Numbered from the stretch's first letter, positions 11,092 to 22,789 are shown. The stretch: DNA of 64,000 nt from Poa pratensis (GCA_947311845.1 CAMZMU010000123.1:20353759-20417758); one strand, 5' to 3'. Program-made: numbers and translations. The notes: generated by a model not told the origin, from the sequence alone.

Positions 11092-12177
11092 ATTCCATAG
11101 AAAGGCACTTCCCTACTAGTGAATGGTATTTCAATCATTATCGCACTATATCGGTCTCTTTTGTTCATTTCTTGAGATATCAAGTAACTAATAACTCATT
11201 TATTTATTTTTTTGCCGGGCAGGATTTGGAAAAGTTTCAGAAAGAGGACAGTTGGTGAATTTAAAGAGGAGCCTAGTTTTCATCTTGTCGACGTAAGTAG
11301 TACGAGCTAGCTAGATTCGCGCATCTCTTTAATTCTAATTTCAATACCATTATACCATGCTTGATTATTATTTGATTGAATTCTATTCTCGTAAAATAGT
11401 GCGAGAGGCAGCCACCGGGGACCAATTTGTGTGCATACTTCGTTTGCGAGTGGATTCGCCGGGAGGTCAGTGAGCGGAACGCTCAGACATGGATAGAAGT
11501 ACGTGAACAATTCTATTTTATTACCATCAATTGTGTTGAGTGTCATTCATAATTTTTGTTACGATGATTGATATTCATATTGATCTCCTTCTTTTATAGT
11601 GTGATACAATGCGGAGGAAGCTGCACTTAAGGACCGCTTTCTACCAATTAAGAGGAAATTGCGGGATTTTTGAATGACCATGTCATAAACCCAAAGGAAA
11701 AATACAATTGCACGAATAGACGGGCTCTAGTCCCCGTTATATATGATCTCTATGTAATCAAATAGACGGGCTCTAGTCCCGGTTGTGATCTCCATAAAGA
11801 ATAAGTATATTTTTATTAGATAAATATTTCTTTTATGAACATTTTTTATATGCTATATGTATTTTTCTGATTTGTAATTAATTAACCATATATTTTGCAA
11901 GATTGATCATAGTTTTAATATTCAATAAGGCGGGAATTCAAAAAAGCCAGACGCAGCCACGTGGGAGCATCTCTAGTCCCGGGTCGTATTACAGGCCGGG
12001 ACTAAAGGTCCTCGACCACGCGCTGCCAGAGCGCCCACGTGGGGACCTCTTTTGTCCTGGCTTGTAACACACCCGGGACTAGAGGGGGGGCCTCTAGTAC
12101 CGATTCGGGAGTCCCGGGTGAGAAACGGGACTAGAGGACCTCCCCACCCAGGACTAAATATCCGGTTTCTACTAGTG

Positions 12178-13085
12178 GGCCATCTTTGGTCTACCCTACG
12201 ACAGGGCTACACGAGTTCGTATCAGAATAATAGTTTGCATGCATGTTACACGGCGGGAAAAAAGATTCGAAAATTCATTTTCGAAAGGCATCCTTCATGT
12301 TTCCCGACCAATCTCCCGTCACAGAAAGGCATCTCTGAAAAACTCGTGTTCACGTGGCCTCGAATTTCAAAATAGGTCACTGTTCGTGCATCGATCGGTG
12401 GGCTAACGTACGCGCCACTACTCATGCATGTGTCCCGTAGCAGTCGATCGGCTTCGACGTCCTAGTCACTTGACACGCGACGCAAGATTAGGCAGATGGT
12501 GAGATGGTACGTACCTAGGGCTGCGCCTAGCCAGCTAGTACAGCACAATTCAATCAAGCTTCCATCCATGGGTGGTACAGAATATTCTTCAGTAGATGGG
12601 CCAATACTCGCTCGTACGTCCAAGTGCGCGCTTCGATCGGGTGATGACGAGATTAGGACGAGCCGTCCAATGGCCGCCGGGGCGAAATTCCGAGCTCCAC
12701 TACGGCCGCCGCCCTCGACTAAACAAAGCATAGCGTCGCCTAGGCCGTGCGTACGTGCGTGTGGTCATCTCTCCCTCTCGATCGACCACTTTTAATTACC
12801 CCTTCGTGCAGCCGCATTAGATCCAGCTTTGTTCGTTCAAAACGTTGCTTAGTCCAATCAAATGCTCCCGTTGCTGAAATATTGGAGCCACTTTGAAGTT
12901 CTGAAATTATTAATCAGTGTTAGTTTGTTTACTCTATTCCGGAAAGCAGCTCAACTACGTACTCGATTGGACGTGCTCCTCTGCTAGCTGCAACTTGCAT
13001 CGTGGTACGGCCTTTTGTACTACAGTAGTTGACACTGTGATGATCACTTTAAACAACAGTTATACGCTGTGATGTTGATAAGTAC
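12178..13085. repeat. Arm L, first part: inverted copy of DNA at 61.7-63.4 kb and 55.9-56.5 kb
   Basis: No gene is seen here. The reverse complement matches R2 (for example CACGAACAGTGA near 63130, and the block 61690-61950) and R1 (55920-56470). Shared landmarks are GGCTACACG..TTCGTATCAGAAT, AATATTCTTCAGTAGATGG, the run around CCACTTTGAAGTTCTGAAAT and GGTACGGCCTTTTGTACTA. Identity looks moderate, with many small indels, so the duplication is not recent. Copia-A then splits the arm at 13085. Confidence 0.75.
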
Positions 13086-13180
13086 TGTTAGACTAATATG
13101 TCACGACATATCTCCTAATCCCTAAATAGAGGAGAATAGTTACTGTTGTGATCTCCCTTTTATGGTTAGGTTTTGTAATA

Positions 13181-14602
13181 TCTGTACTATATAATATAGC
13201 TAAAGGTGGTGATGATGGTACGTCCAAAGAGAAAGAAAAGCCAGTTCCGATCGGTTTCCACGTCCGACTCATATTAAATCAGGGACAAAACGTTGATCGC
13301 CTCGATTAAAAAAAGGACAGTTCCAATTCAGTTCGGTTTCTATTCCCACACGGAGTCGATCACAACTCTTTAAATGTACACACGTACAGGCACGGACGGA
13401 GCAACTACAACAAACCAGCCGCACACGCGACGGACCAACTCGAACCAAGCAGCAGGAGCAACTCGAAAGAATAATAGCTCAGCTCGTTGCTCGCAGCGAC
13501 ACGCCAGCGCCTAGCGTCAAGGATGATTGCGTATTGTTTTCCAAGCTCAAGTGCCTAAGTAAGTGTCCCGCGTTGTACTCTCTTTCTGCTAACAAAAAAT
13601 TTATCTTGTTGAGCTAAACCCAATTCCTTTACCCTAACAATAATCCAGTTCTGTTCACGTTCATTTGTTTTTCATAAACCAAAAGGGAACTAAATACTAC
13701 TCTACTCACAACAAATAGAAAATGTGCACGGTCTGAACTTTTTTCCATTTATTTCATCAATGTTGATTTTTAAATTATACTGATTTATTGTGCTCTTTTT
13801 TGTGTATGATATATTTCAATTGTGTGGATCAGAAGCGGACAAAAGATAAAATATATCGACAATCCAAAAAATTAAAAAGAATGCAGAGAGCTCCAAGCAA
13901 AAATCGTTAAATAACTGGTCTCGAAGATGATACAAACCTCGCCAAATGATTTATTTCGGAATTGGTACTCACCTTCTTAACTTTTCTTTCATTTCTCATT
14001 CTCTCCTTATTATTTAATGAGATAAAAGTTTTTTTGAAACAAAGGTAAAAGCTTTGTCTTAACCATTAATTAAGCAGAAGGTGCCCGGTTTATCAGCGGA
14101 AGAAAACGGATGAAAACCATACAATGAACACCACGGGGCAGAGCCCACACACCACCTAGAGCCAAGCACAACCCACCACTCCGCAGCCGGTCGGCCAGCA
14201 CTCCACCTTTCTCGGAGAGAAGAATCCGTAGCTGCTATGGGAGGAGCAGATACAGGACACCCCGAAGTAGATGAAAGCAACCAACCTTCCGGGGAGCCTC
14301 AAAGACGAACAACAGCAAGAGCAACCTTGTCGCCCACACGACACAAGAAAAAACACCCTCGATGATGCAAAAAAACTCGGAGCCGCCGCCCCGACATGCA
14401 ACTCTCCATCACGCTATGCGTAAACCATCTGGACCACCTTATGGGCCGCCGCCCCGACAAATTTTATCAATGATATTGAATTGCATGTGCTATGTTCTTA
14501 AAATTTTGATCAATTTCCTTTTGGTTTAGTGATTTCCTATCTACACGACTAAATGTCTGTTACAACTTTATGTCCCGTAGCAACGCACGGGCATTCAACT
14601 AG
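13181..14602 (+). mobile_element. Helitron inside the Copia-A 5' LTR
   Basis: It begins TCTGTACTATATAATAT and ends with GCAACGCACGGGC followed by CTAG, and it sits between A (13180) and T (14603), the Helitron rule. The uninterrupted 3' LTR reads GTAATATTTGTCTATA across the same point, so the empty site is known exactly and there is no target duplication. It is 1422 bp with no Rep/helicase, so non-autonomous. Its interior (13250-13570) has a promoter-like CTCTTTAAATG and a GC-rich leader, possibly captured. The stretch 14040-14450 is GC-rich without a recognisable protein. Confidence 0.88.
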
Positions 14603-14666
14603 TTTGTCTATATATTAACATGCAATGGAAAAGCCCAACCGTGGCAAATTCCCCTAAACTCTTTCA

Positions 14667-14677
14667 TGGTATCAGAC
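14667..14677 (+). other. Primer-binding site of Copia-A
   Basis: TGGTATCAGAC matches the tRNA-Met (initiator) primer site used by most plant Copia elements and touches the LTR end without spacer. Confidence 0.85.
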
Positions 14678-14773
14678 TAGCGATCCAAAGCTTCCGCACC
14701 TCTCTCCTCCTAGCTAGCGCCGCCAGCCCTCAACCCTAACCCTAGCGCCGCCGGCCTTCTTCCTCCTCTCCCC

Positions 14774-15890
14774 ATGGCTCCAACCGAGCCCCACCCCAAT
14801 GCCCACCTCTGGGCACAGGACACTGCCATCACCAGCGTCCGCTCTCTCGTCCCTGTCGTCCTCGACTTCACGGGCGCCATCTTCCCCAAGTGGAGGACCT
14901 TCTTCACCATTGCCGTCACCACCTATGCCCTGGAGGATCACCTCACCACGGCCCGTGCTCCCTCCGACCCCACATGGCTTCGTCTTGACGCCTTGGTGCT
15001 GCGATGGTTGTACGGCTCCATGGCCATGAACATCGTCGACCTCGTCATGCCCACGGACGCCACCACTGCCACTGCCTACAAGGTCCAGACCGCCGTCCAA
15101 GGGCTCTTCAACGACAACAAGAAGAACCGTGAGATTTATCTCGCCGAGGAATTCCGTAACATCAAGTAGTAGGATCGGTCCATCACCGACTACCTTCACC
15201 TGCAAAAGACGGTGGCTGATGCCCTCGCCGAGGTCGGCACGCCGTGTCCGACGCGGACCTCGTCACCAACGTCATCAAGGGCCAGCACGAGCGCTTCGAC
15301 AGCGTCGCCGACATCGCCCCTCTCCTCACACCGTTTCCCTCCTTCCTCACCTTCCGTAACATGTTGCTGCTCCAGGAGATGAAGGCCACCCGGTGCTCCA
15401 ACAGCACCGCCGTGTCCGCCTTCTACACCACCAAAGGGCCCACCTCCACTCCTCCCCAAGGCGGCGGTCTGCCCTCCGGCGCGGGCGGCGGCCCACCTCA
15501 GGCTGCTGGCGGTCAATGGCTTCGGCAGGAACAAAGGCAAAAACAAGGGCTACAGGCCGCCGGAGGTGCTCCCGCCATGCCGACGCCCTTCAACCCCTGG
15601 ACCGGTGCCATCAGATGTGGCCCATGCAGCCCGGTGCCAGCAGCCTCCTCGGATGGGGTCCGGCTCCTCGCGCCCATGCATACATGGCCGCCCCTCTGGC
15701 TGCTCATGGTGCTCCTTACGGTGCTGCTGTAAACGGTGCTCCTTACGGTGCTCTTTACGGTGCTGTTGTACATGGTGCTGCTCCTTACGGTGCTGCTGTA
15801 CATGGTGCTGCTCCTTACGGTGCTGTCCACGGTGCTGCTCCCTACGTCCACTACGCCGCGCCTCCAGCGCCGGCAGCGCCCCGGCGTCGG
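14774..15890 (+). pseudogene. Copia-A gag, frame-shifted
   Basis: The ATG at 14774 opens a Copia gag N-terminus; PKWRTFFTIAVTTYALEDHL and WLRLDALVLRWLYGSM are typical of the DUF4219/UBN2 region. A stop at about 15167 (NIK then TAG TAG) ends that frame. The rest continues as ITDYLHLQKTVADALAEVG and then in the frame giving VTNVIKGQHERFDSVADIAP. Further on, a tandem repeat encodes HGAAPYGA units (about 15700-15850). No intact zinc knuckle was seen; that part may be lost or shifted. Confidence 0.75.
15704..15846 (+). repeat. Coding tandem repeat in Copia-A gag
   Basis: Units built from GTGCTGCTCCTTACG and GTGCTGCTGTACATG alternate, in steps of 15 and 30 bp, encoding repeats of GAPYGA and HGAAPYGA in one frame. 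The repeat probably grew by slippage. Confidence 0.75.
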
Positions 15891-15956
15891 CCCAGACATG
15901 GGACGCCTCTGCCCTCGCCCAGCACTTCACCAAGATGACGCTGCAGCAACCAAACC

Positions 15957-16050
15957 TGAGTGGGTCATGGACAGCGGCGCGACCGCCCACCTCTCCGCCG
16001 ATGCCGGTATCCTTTCATCTCTTTCTCCTCATCCTATGTACCGTCACGTT
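15957..16050 (+). pseudogene. Copia-A protease start, cut by Copia-B
   Basis: The frame reads PEWVMDSGATAHLSADAG, containing the retropepsin catalytic D-S-G, then runs to MYRHV where Copia-B is inserted. The same frame picks up again at 34074 as VVGDGSTVPLTTSGHSALH and HLRHVLVTP, so the split is exact. Confidence 0.85.
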
Positions 16051-17128
16051 TGAAAGTGCATGTGTTGCCCCATGTGTGGTTTTGGTAATTAATGACAATC
16101 CTTATGGACTAATGTTTGCATTGAGATATTCTTGTAGATCTTGTCCATAGGAAAAGATTGGAGTTTATGTGTTGGACTCTAGAAGATTACATGATGACCA
16201 AGGTTCTATCCAAGGGTTTATATGAAGAATAGTCATGTGAAGAGTTGAGCATATTGCAAGTATGTCTTGAAAGATTCAAGACATCATCTTTGTGAAGAGA
16301 GAGAAGAAGAAGAAGAACTGCAAGTTCAATATGATCCATCTCGGAAGATATCATTTGATTGAAGCTTGCAATGGATACATGAAGACGGAACTTAGCAAGG
16401 CTCTCGCATCATGATGTATGGGGGAGTATTTGGAGAGGTCTTCATCAAGCATGTGCTAGCAAGCACAATCAAGAAAGGTGTTCCAACTTGAGGGAGTCAA
16501 GATCGTCATCATCTAGCTCAAGTGGAATGCGCAAGGCAAAGGTATGATCTTGATAGGGTTTCTATTTTACCGGTCTCGTGGTGTTAGTGGGAGACCGGGT
16601 TATAGGATAGACGGCGTACTATCAAGAGGGGCTCTCAAGTGAGTAATTTGATCGCATCTTTGTGGGGAGCTCAAAGCTTTGCATACTTGGCATATCATTT
16701 TTCTTGGTTCTTATTTGGCTTTTATCCATATGAGAATTTAGAGCTTGTGTTCATCTCTATACCAAGCTCTAGTTCATCAAAAAGGATTTCATATGAATAT
16801 CTTGTTGCGTTTTTGATGATTGGAGGATTTACCGGTTGTTCTTTTTTAGAGAGGTTTACCTTTCTACATTTGGTTTTATCCTCCATCTTTGGACTATGAT
16901 GTTTCTCTGCATGATCTTGAAGGGCTCTTCGTTACGATTCCAACGAGTCCAAGATCATCGAAATCGGAGTCCGGATGAAAAAGATATTGTGGTTTTTGTT
17001 TTGCAGTTTCTCTCAGTTTTAAGACAATCAGATAATCTGACCCAAACTTGGATCGGAATATCCGACCCGGATATTTGCTGGACGCGAAAACGGCTAAGGA
17101 CTTTAAAGCAATGCATACTGGAGTTTTT

Positions 17129-17212
17129 CGGATTATCCTATCCTATGTAACTTGAATCGGATAATCCTATACAGTCGGATTATCCTATCTAACTTGAATC
17201 GGATAATCCTAT
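17129..17212 (+). repeat. Palindromic tandem repeat in Copia-B 5' LTR (two units)
   Basis: CGGATTATCC ... CGGATAATCC pairs repeat about every 40 bp, directly upstream of the TATA box. The 3' LTR has three units at 32952-33073, so copy number has changed between LTRs of one element. GGATA/TATCC is a core recognised by some plant MYB-related factors; a role as enhancer is inference. Confidence 0.75.
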
Positions 17213-17248
17213 GTTTTCTGGCTGCAACGGCTCTTTTTCGTGGGGACC

Positions 17249-17255
17249 TATAAAA
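17249..17255 (+). promoter_or_regulatory. Copia-B LTR TATA box
   Basis: TATAAAA in the context GACCTATAAAAGGCCCC lies about 40 bp past the palindromic repeats and is kept in the 3' LTR at 33110-33116. Pyrimidine-rich sequence follows (CTCTCTCTCCCCC), as expected near a transcription start. Confidence 0.7.
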
Positions 17256-19366
17256 GGCCCCCTTTCTTCCCCAAAGTGTCTAGCTTTGCCCAACACGATT
17301 TTCTCTCTCTCCCCCACCATTTATTCCTCCCATGATTCTTGCATATCTTTGAGGGAAAAGAGAGAGGAGATCTAGATCTACATTTTCACCAATCCATCTC
17401 TCCTCTAAGTGAGGGGAACCCTTTCGATCTAGTTCTTGAAGTTCCATTTGTTGAGTTCTTCTTTGTTCTTCCTCTCTTCTCCCCCATAAGCATTAGTTGC
17501 TTGTGGTGGGATTTGAGAGTGAAGGATTTGAGCCTTGTGCTCTTGCCATTGCTTCGTTGCATCGGTTTGTGCTTTCCACGAGGATTCGTGAAAGTTGAAA
17601 GCTTGTGAACTTGTTACTCTTGGGTCTTTGGACCCTAGACGCCCGTGTGGTGGTTGAGACCCGTGGTGGTCACTTGAAGCTATTCGGGAGCCCCCAATCC
17701 CGTTGTGGGTTGTGCCCCGGATCGTTGTTGCAAAGGCTCCGGATTCCGCCTCGAAGGATTCCGATAGTGGAAGGTGAATGATACGTCTCAAACGTATCTA
17801 TAATTTCCGATGTTCCATGTTGATATTATACCAATTGTTACATGTTTTATATACACTTTATAGCATTTTTATGCATTTTCTGGGACTAACCTATTAACAA
17901 GATACCACAGTGCCAGTTCCTGTTTTCTGCTGTTTTTGTATTCCAGAAAAGCTAGTCTGGAAATATTCTCGGAATTGGACGAAACTTGGACAGAATCTCC
18001 TATTTTTCCAACACGAAGACGGAGTCCAGGAGACATGGAAGGGAGCCACGTGGCGCCCACACCATGGGGCCACGCGGGCCCACCTGCCGCGCTGTGGGGT
18101 GGTGTGGGGCCCTCGTGGCTCCGCAGCCGCCGCCCTTTCGCCTATTTATTCCTCCGACGCGAAAAATCTAGATACCCGAGCCATTATCCACGAAAAGTTC
18201 CAGAGACGCCGCCGCCGTCAACCCTAGCTCGGGAGGGTTCAGAAGCTCTTCCTGGCACCCTGCCGGAGAGGGGAATCATCACCGGAGGGCTCTACATCAC
18301 CATGCCTGCCTCCGGAATGATGCGTGAGTAGTTCATCCTTGGACTACGGGTCCATGGCAGTAACTTAGATCTTGTGAGCTGCCTATCATGATCAAGATCA
18401 TCTTATTGTAATGCTACATGTTGTGTTTGCTGGGATCCGATGAATATTGAATACTATGTCAAGTTGATTATCAATATATCTTATATGTTATTTATGATCT
18501 TGCATGCTTTCCGTTACTAGTAGATGCTTTGGCCAAGTAGATGCTTGTAACTCCAAGAGTGAGTATTTATGCTAGATAGTGGGTTCATGCCTCCGGTAAT
18601 CTGGGAGAGTGACAATAACTTCTAAGATTGTGGATGTGCTGCTGCCACTAGGGATAAAACAACCGATGCTTAGCTTAAGGGTACGCCGTTAGGTCTAATG
18701 CATTCGTTTAGTTTACGCACATTACTTAATGCAATTATCCGTTGCTTGCAACTTAATACCAACGGGGAACTCGGTATGACAACCTGGCGGTGGATTATTA
18801 GTCATAGACTTTGTTGGATAACGGTCTATGTATTTTGTCGTAATGCCCACATGAATATCATAGTAATCATCATGTCATATATATGCATTGTTATGCGCTC
18901 AATATTTTGTCAATTGCCCAGCTGTAATTTGTTCACCCAGCATGTTAGTTATCTGTTATGGAGAGACACCACTAGTGAACTGTGGACCCCGGTCCATTCT
19001 TTTACACTGATAATACAACCAACTGCAAACACTGTTCCTTTTCATTCTCTGCAATTTACTACTGTTTTCCACACCATACGTTTAATCCTTTGTTTTCAGC
19101 AAGCCGGTGAGATTGACAACCTCACTGTTTCGTTGGGGCAAAGTAGTTTGATTGTGTTGTGTACAGATTCCACGTTGGCGCCGGATTCCCTGGTGCTGCG
19201 CCGTGCCATATTCCGCCACCAACAACCTTCCGAAGCGATTTCTTGCTCCTACTGGTTCGATTAAACCTTGATTTCATACTGAGGGAAAAATGCTTCTATA
19301 CTGCATCATACCTTCCTTTTGGGGTCTCCCAGCGAAAATGTGATCCACGCAATCAAGCATATTTTC

Positions 19367-19384
19367 TGGTGCCGTTGCCGGGAG
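19367..19384 (+). other. Primer-binding site of G2
   Basis: TGGTGCCGTTGCCGGGAG lies 11 bp beyond the LTR end and matches the G1 primer site except for single-base changes. Confidence 0.7.
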
Positions 19385-19639
19385 CAGAAGCACTTCGGTT
19401 CAGCAATCTCCTTGCCTTCCTTCCATACGCCATATTTTCTGACGCCATATTGGGAAGCAAGAGGATTTCTGCAAGGGGAGTTTCACGCTTCCAATCTCTT
19501 TACTTTGTTATTGTCTTGCTTAGTTTATTTTTATTTAGTCTTGTTTGCTTTACTTATCAAAAACACACAAAAATTAGTTACTTGCATTTAGTTTATTTTC
19601 TGTTTAGTTTCTGTTATTTCATCATGCTTCTCCCTAATT

Positions 19640-20272
19640 AAGTATACTTTAAAAGACATATCTGTGGGTAGTGGGTCTATCATTGGAAGAGATAACATTG
19701 AGGAATTCTTGGGTCACATTAGTAGGCTTAAATTTTTTGAAGACAGACCATTGGTAGAACTTGCTCCAAATTATGAAATTGCTACAGCTTCTCTAGTTCA
19801 CATGTTGGAAGCTAGGTTTGTCAATCTGAATCCTATAATGCAGCATATGTTCCTTAAACTTCATGATATGGAAGATGGTGAAAATAAAGATTTTGTTCTA
19901 GAAACCTTGCTTAAAGAATTTGGTGATGTTGCTAGAGAAGCTAGAAAAGTTTTTATTCGATATAAGATGCTTGGCTATTATATTGATGTTGCTAATACAC
20001 TTGAGAAACTGGAAAAAGAGAGGCTTAAATACACTAAAGAAACTAATTATGAGGGGGAAGTTAAGATACCAATACCTTTTAAGTTTGTAGGCATGCATGA
20101 GGCACTGGAAAAGAATTTTGATTGGATTGTTCCTGAAAATTTATTTGATGAGGATAGTGTGCCTAAAAGTAATGAAAAAGGAGTTTCTGAAACTTATATA
20201 GATAAGATACAATGCATTGTTGAGAAAACTTCCAACCTTTCTGTTGATGCCTCATCGCTTGGAAACACTTGA
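19640..20272 (+). CDS. G2 ORF: about 205-residue helical protein of unknown function
   Basis: An open frame of about 210 codons ends at 20272. It has no zinc knuckle, protease, RT or integrase motif. It looks mostly alpha-helical with charged stretches such as LEKLEKERLKYTKETNYEGE and hydrophobic helices such as ATASLVHMLEARFVNLNP. The only good upstream ATG (19624) is one base out of frame, so a small indel has probably cost it its start. G1 has a gag/protease-like gene at the equivalent place, so these two relatives carry different cargo. A structural, gag-like role is possible but not shown. Confidence 0.6.
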   Translation, partial: KYTLKDISVGSGSIIGRDNIEEFLGHISRLKFFEDRPLVELAPNYEIATASLVHMLEARFVNLNPIMQHMFLKLHDMEDGENKDFVLETLLKEFGDVAREARKVFIRYKMLGYYIDVANTLEKLEKERLKYTKETNYEGEVKIPIPFKFVGMHEALEKNFDWIVPENLFDEDSVPKSNEKGVSETYIDKIQCIVEKTSNLSVDASSLGNT

Positions 20273-22789
20273 TTCTTACTTTCTGCGCCTAGCTGAAAAG
20301 CGTTAAAGAAAACGCTTATGGGAGACAACCCATTATTTTATTTCTGCAAATTTTTTTTTTTGAGTCAAGGAGTTGTTTACTTCTGTAACAATTCCTTTGT
20401 ATCTTTATTTTATCGCATTGTTGTGCCAAGTATTGCCTCTAATAGGAAGATGATGCTAGATTTGGATTTCTGCGCAGGAACAGATTTCTGCTGTTCACCG
20501 TTTTAAATCTGTAAAATCACAGAAAAATTATTTAAATCTGAAATTGTTTGTGCGTGATCCTCAGATATGTACGCATCTTTCGTTACTTTAAAGTTTTTTG
20601 ATCTGAGCAACGTAAGTGCCTCGAAAAAATTCGTCTTTGCGGACTTTTTGTTTAGACAGATTCTGTCTTTTATTTTTCGCATTCTCTCTTTTACTAGTGT
20701 TGAGTGGAATTCTTTTTTAGGGTGAAGAGCTTCACATAACATCAGTGGCAGTAGCTAATGTTAAAAGTAACGGTCATGTTTGTGTCCTTATAGAACATGT
20801 GCGTTTTTGATTGTGCACTAACCCTCTAATGAGAATTACTTTGAGTTTGGTGTGGCGAAAGTTTTCAAGGGTCAAGAGAGAAGGATGATATAATGTGATC
20901 AAGAAGAGTGAAGAGCTTAAACTTGGGGATGCTCCCATGGATCACCCAAGCAAATTTCAAGAAGACTCAAGCGTCTAAGCTTGGGGATGCCGTTGGCATC
21001 CCCTTCTTCATCAGCAACTTATCAGGTCATCTCTAGTGAAACTATATTTTAGTTCTTTCACATCATATGTGCTTTACTTGGAGCGTCTGTGTGCTTTTAT
21101 TTTCAGTATTTTATTTTTCGTATGGTCAACTTGATTGGACCCCAACATTCTTCACTTATACTTGTTGAGTATTCTTGTCTAGCTATTGCTATGCTTTTAG
21201 CTCCTGTTTTTCATGCATCTCTTATTCAGAGCTGTTAGTTCTTTTAAAGAAAGTACTCTCTTGCTTCACTTATAATTGTTTGGAGAGTTTATGTTGAAAT
21301 AAATTGATTGGTGTTTGGTTGGAACAGAAAATGTTGCATGTGGTAGATGGTATAATGGAAAAAGCTTACATATTCTTGTAGATCGCTGTATTGGATAATT
21401 TGATACTTGTCAATTGTTTTGAGTTATTAAGTAGTTCATGATTAAGTTTTTGTATCATGTAGTTAAAACCTATTAATGAAGAACTACCGTAAAGCTCGTT
21501 GAAATTTGGTTTGCATGTTTGGTATCTCTAAGGTGTAGATATTTTCTAGTAAAAGGGTTTGGTTAACAAGGAAGACAGTGTAGAGTCTTATAATGATTGC
21601 AATATGTTTTCATATAAGCCTTGCTGTGTCGGTTGATATCCTGTGTTTGCTTCAAATAACCTTGCTAGCCTAAACTCTGTACTGAGAGGGAATGCTTCTC
21701 GTGCATCCAAAACCTTGAGCCAAATCCATGCCATCTGTGTCCACCATAACTATCTATATGTGGTATTTTCTTGCCATTTCAAGTAAATTTTTCATGTGCT
21801 GCCTTTAAACTATTCAAACTTTATTACTCCTATTTTGTGTCAATGTTTACCTAGCTCATGAGGACGGGGTGGATGTCTTTATGTCAACTGTCAAACAGAC
21901 TTTACCACCGAACTAGCGGCATATACATCCGCTTATCCATTAATTTTGCAAAAAGAGCTGGCAAATGGGTGCCCAGTCCCAATTAATTACAACTTTAACC
22001 ACTTAATTCTCTTCACATTTTTGCCCTGATTTATCAGTCAAGCAATGACAAATAGTGAAATATCTGCATGTGTAAACAAAAGAGAAAGAGGGATGATCTG
22101 CCTTGCTGGTAGAAATAACGTCCTTCATGGGAGCCGCTCTTAAAAGTCTGTTTGGCAGGGGTCATATTGTACTTTCCATTTTCTGATTCGTTGACAATTA
22201 ACAAACACCTCTCAAAACTTATTTTTACTCTCTATATGATTTCAAAAACTTAAAAAGCTCTAGCACATGATTTAATCCCTGCTTCCCTCTGCGAAGGGCC
22301 TTTTTTTACTTTTATGTTGAGTCAGTTTACCTACTTCTTTCTATCTTAGAAGCAAACACTAGTGTCAACTTTGGTGCAACCATTTTTATATGCTCATATA
22401 TTGCACTTATTATATGCTTTGTGTTGACAAATATCCATGAGATATATATGTTGAAAGTTGAAAGCAATTGCTGAAACTTAAATCTTCCTTTGTGTTGGTT
22501 AAATACCTTTTGCTTAGAATCTATTGCTTTATGAGTTAACTCTTATGCAAAACTCTTTGATGCTTGTCTCGAAAGTACTATTCATGAAAATTGCTTATAT
22601 GATTCAGTTGTTTGCTCATTATCTACTTGCTAGCAAACTATAGACCATTGACCTGATCACTTCATTCATAACATGTGCTTTACAGTATTATTTGATCAAG
22701 ATTATGATTGTAGCATGTCACCTCAGAAATTATTTTGTTTTTATCGTTTTACCTACTCGAGGACGAGTAGAACTAAGCTTGGGGATGCT
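20273..22789 (+). mobile_element. Non-coding 3' internal region of G2
   Basis: No ORF is supported. The sequence tracks G1 1381-4064 throughout: CTTGGGGATGC copies near 20922, 20978 and 22780, the GGGGATGCC hairpin, the CTGTACTGAGAGGGAATGCT block (about 21678) and the CTCGAGGACGAG box before the LTR. Conservation of a long non-coding region between elements with different ORFs suggests it matters in cis. Confidence 0.7.

Larger units (their letters stand above)
6972..11121. mobile_element. Inner non-autonomous CACTA nested in the protease gene
   Basis: The right end, CCTACTAGTG, is the complement of a CACTAGTAGG terminus. The left end is best placed at CATTAGTACATAATAGCC, a decayed match to CACTAGTAGGGAAGTGCC. 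Flanking triplets are AAA and AAT, so the 3-bp duplication is imperfect or eroded. The placement is supported independently: removing the element joins the protease reading ILDALQ to an intron starting GTATTTC and then to RIWKSF. It has no transposase; it carries GC-rich minus-strand gene fragments and hairpin arrays at both ends. Confidence 0.7.
5745..11705 (+). pseudogene. Ulp1-like cysteine protease (C48) of the outer CACTA, decayed and split
   Basis: Exon-like blocks read in order: KKWAKNFLEHPSQIE (about 5960-6010), IAQLGEQAK (about 6090), DPKRVNEELLRRFANETENN to ILFPYNFG (6600-6774), then an intron with good borders (6775-6862) and FHYILLIIEVDSTRVEIYDSL (6863-6930). After the inner CACTA come RIWKSFRKRTVGEFKEE (11223-11292), RQPPGTNLCAYFVCEWIRR (11400-11498) and a decayed C-terminus (11600-11705). 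The His (FHY), Asp (YDSL), Gln (RQPP) and Cys (NLCAY) of the Ulp1 tetrad are all present. Frameshifts at the A-run near 5967, near 6950 and near 11640, plus a 4.1-kb insertion, make it non-functional. Such proteases are known passengers of plant CACTA elements; what they do there is unsettled. Confidence 0.75.
5696..12177 (+). mobile_element. Outer CACTA (En/Spm-type) transposon, right part
   Basis: The right terminus reads ...CCGGTTTCTACTAGTG, whose complement CACTAGTAGAAACCGG is a classic CACTA inverted repeat. Sub-terminal GGGACTAGAGG / GTCCCGGG repeats fill 11960-12170. Its body carries a broken Ulp1-type protease gene. Two younger elements sit inside it: G1, whose insertion hides the left end, and the inner CACTA at 6972-11121. 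It is inserted in arm L of the inverted duplication, whose homology resumes at about 12180. Confidence 0.8.

Noticed and set aside
15512..15990. Minus-strand and alternative-frame ORFs over Copia-A gag
   Set aside because: They are shadows of the tandem repeat in the real gag frame.
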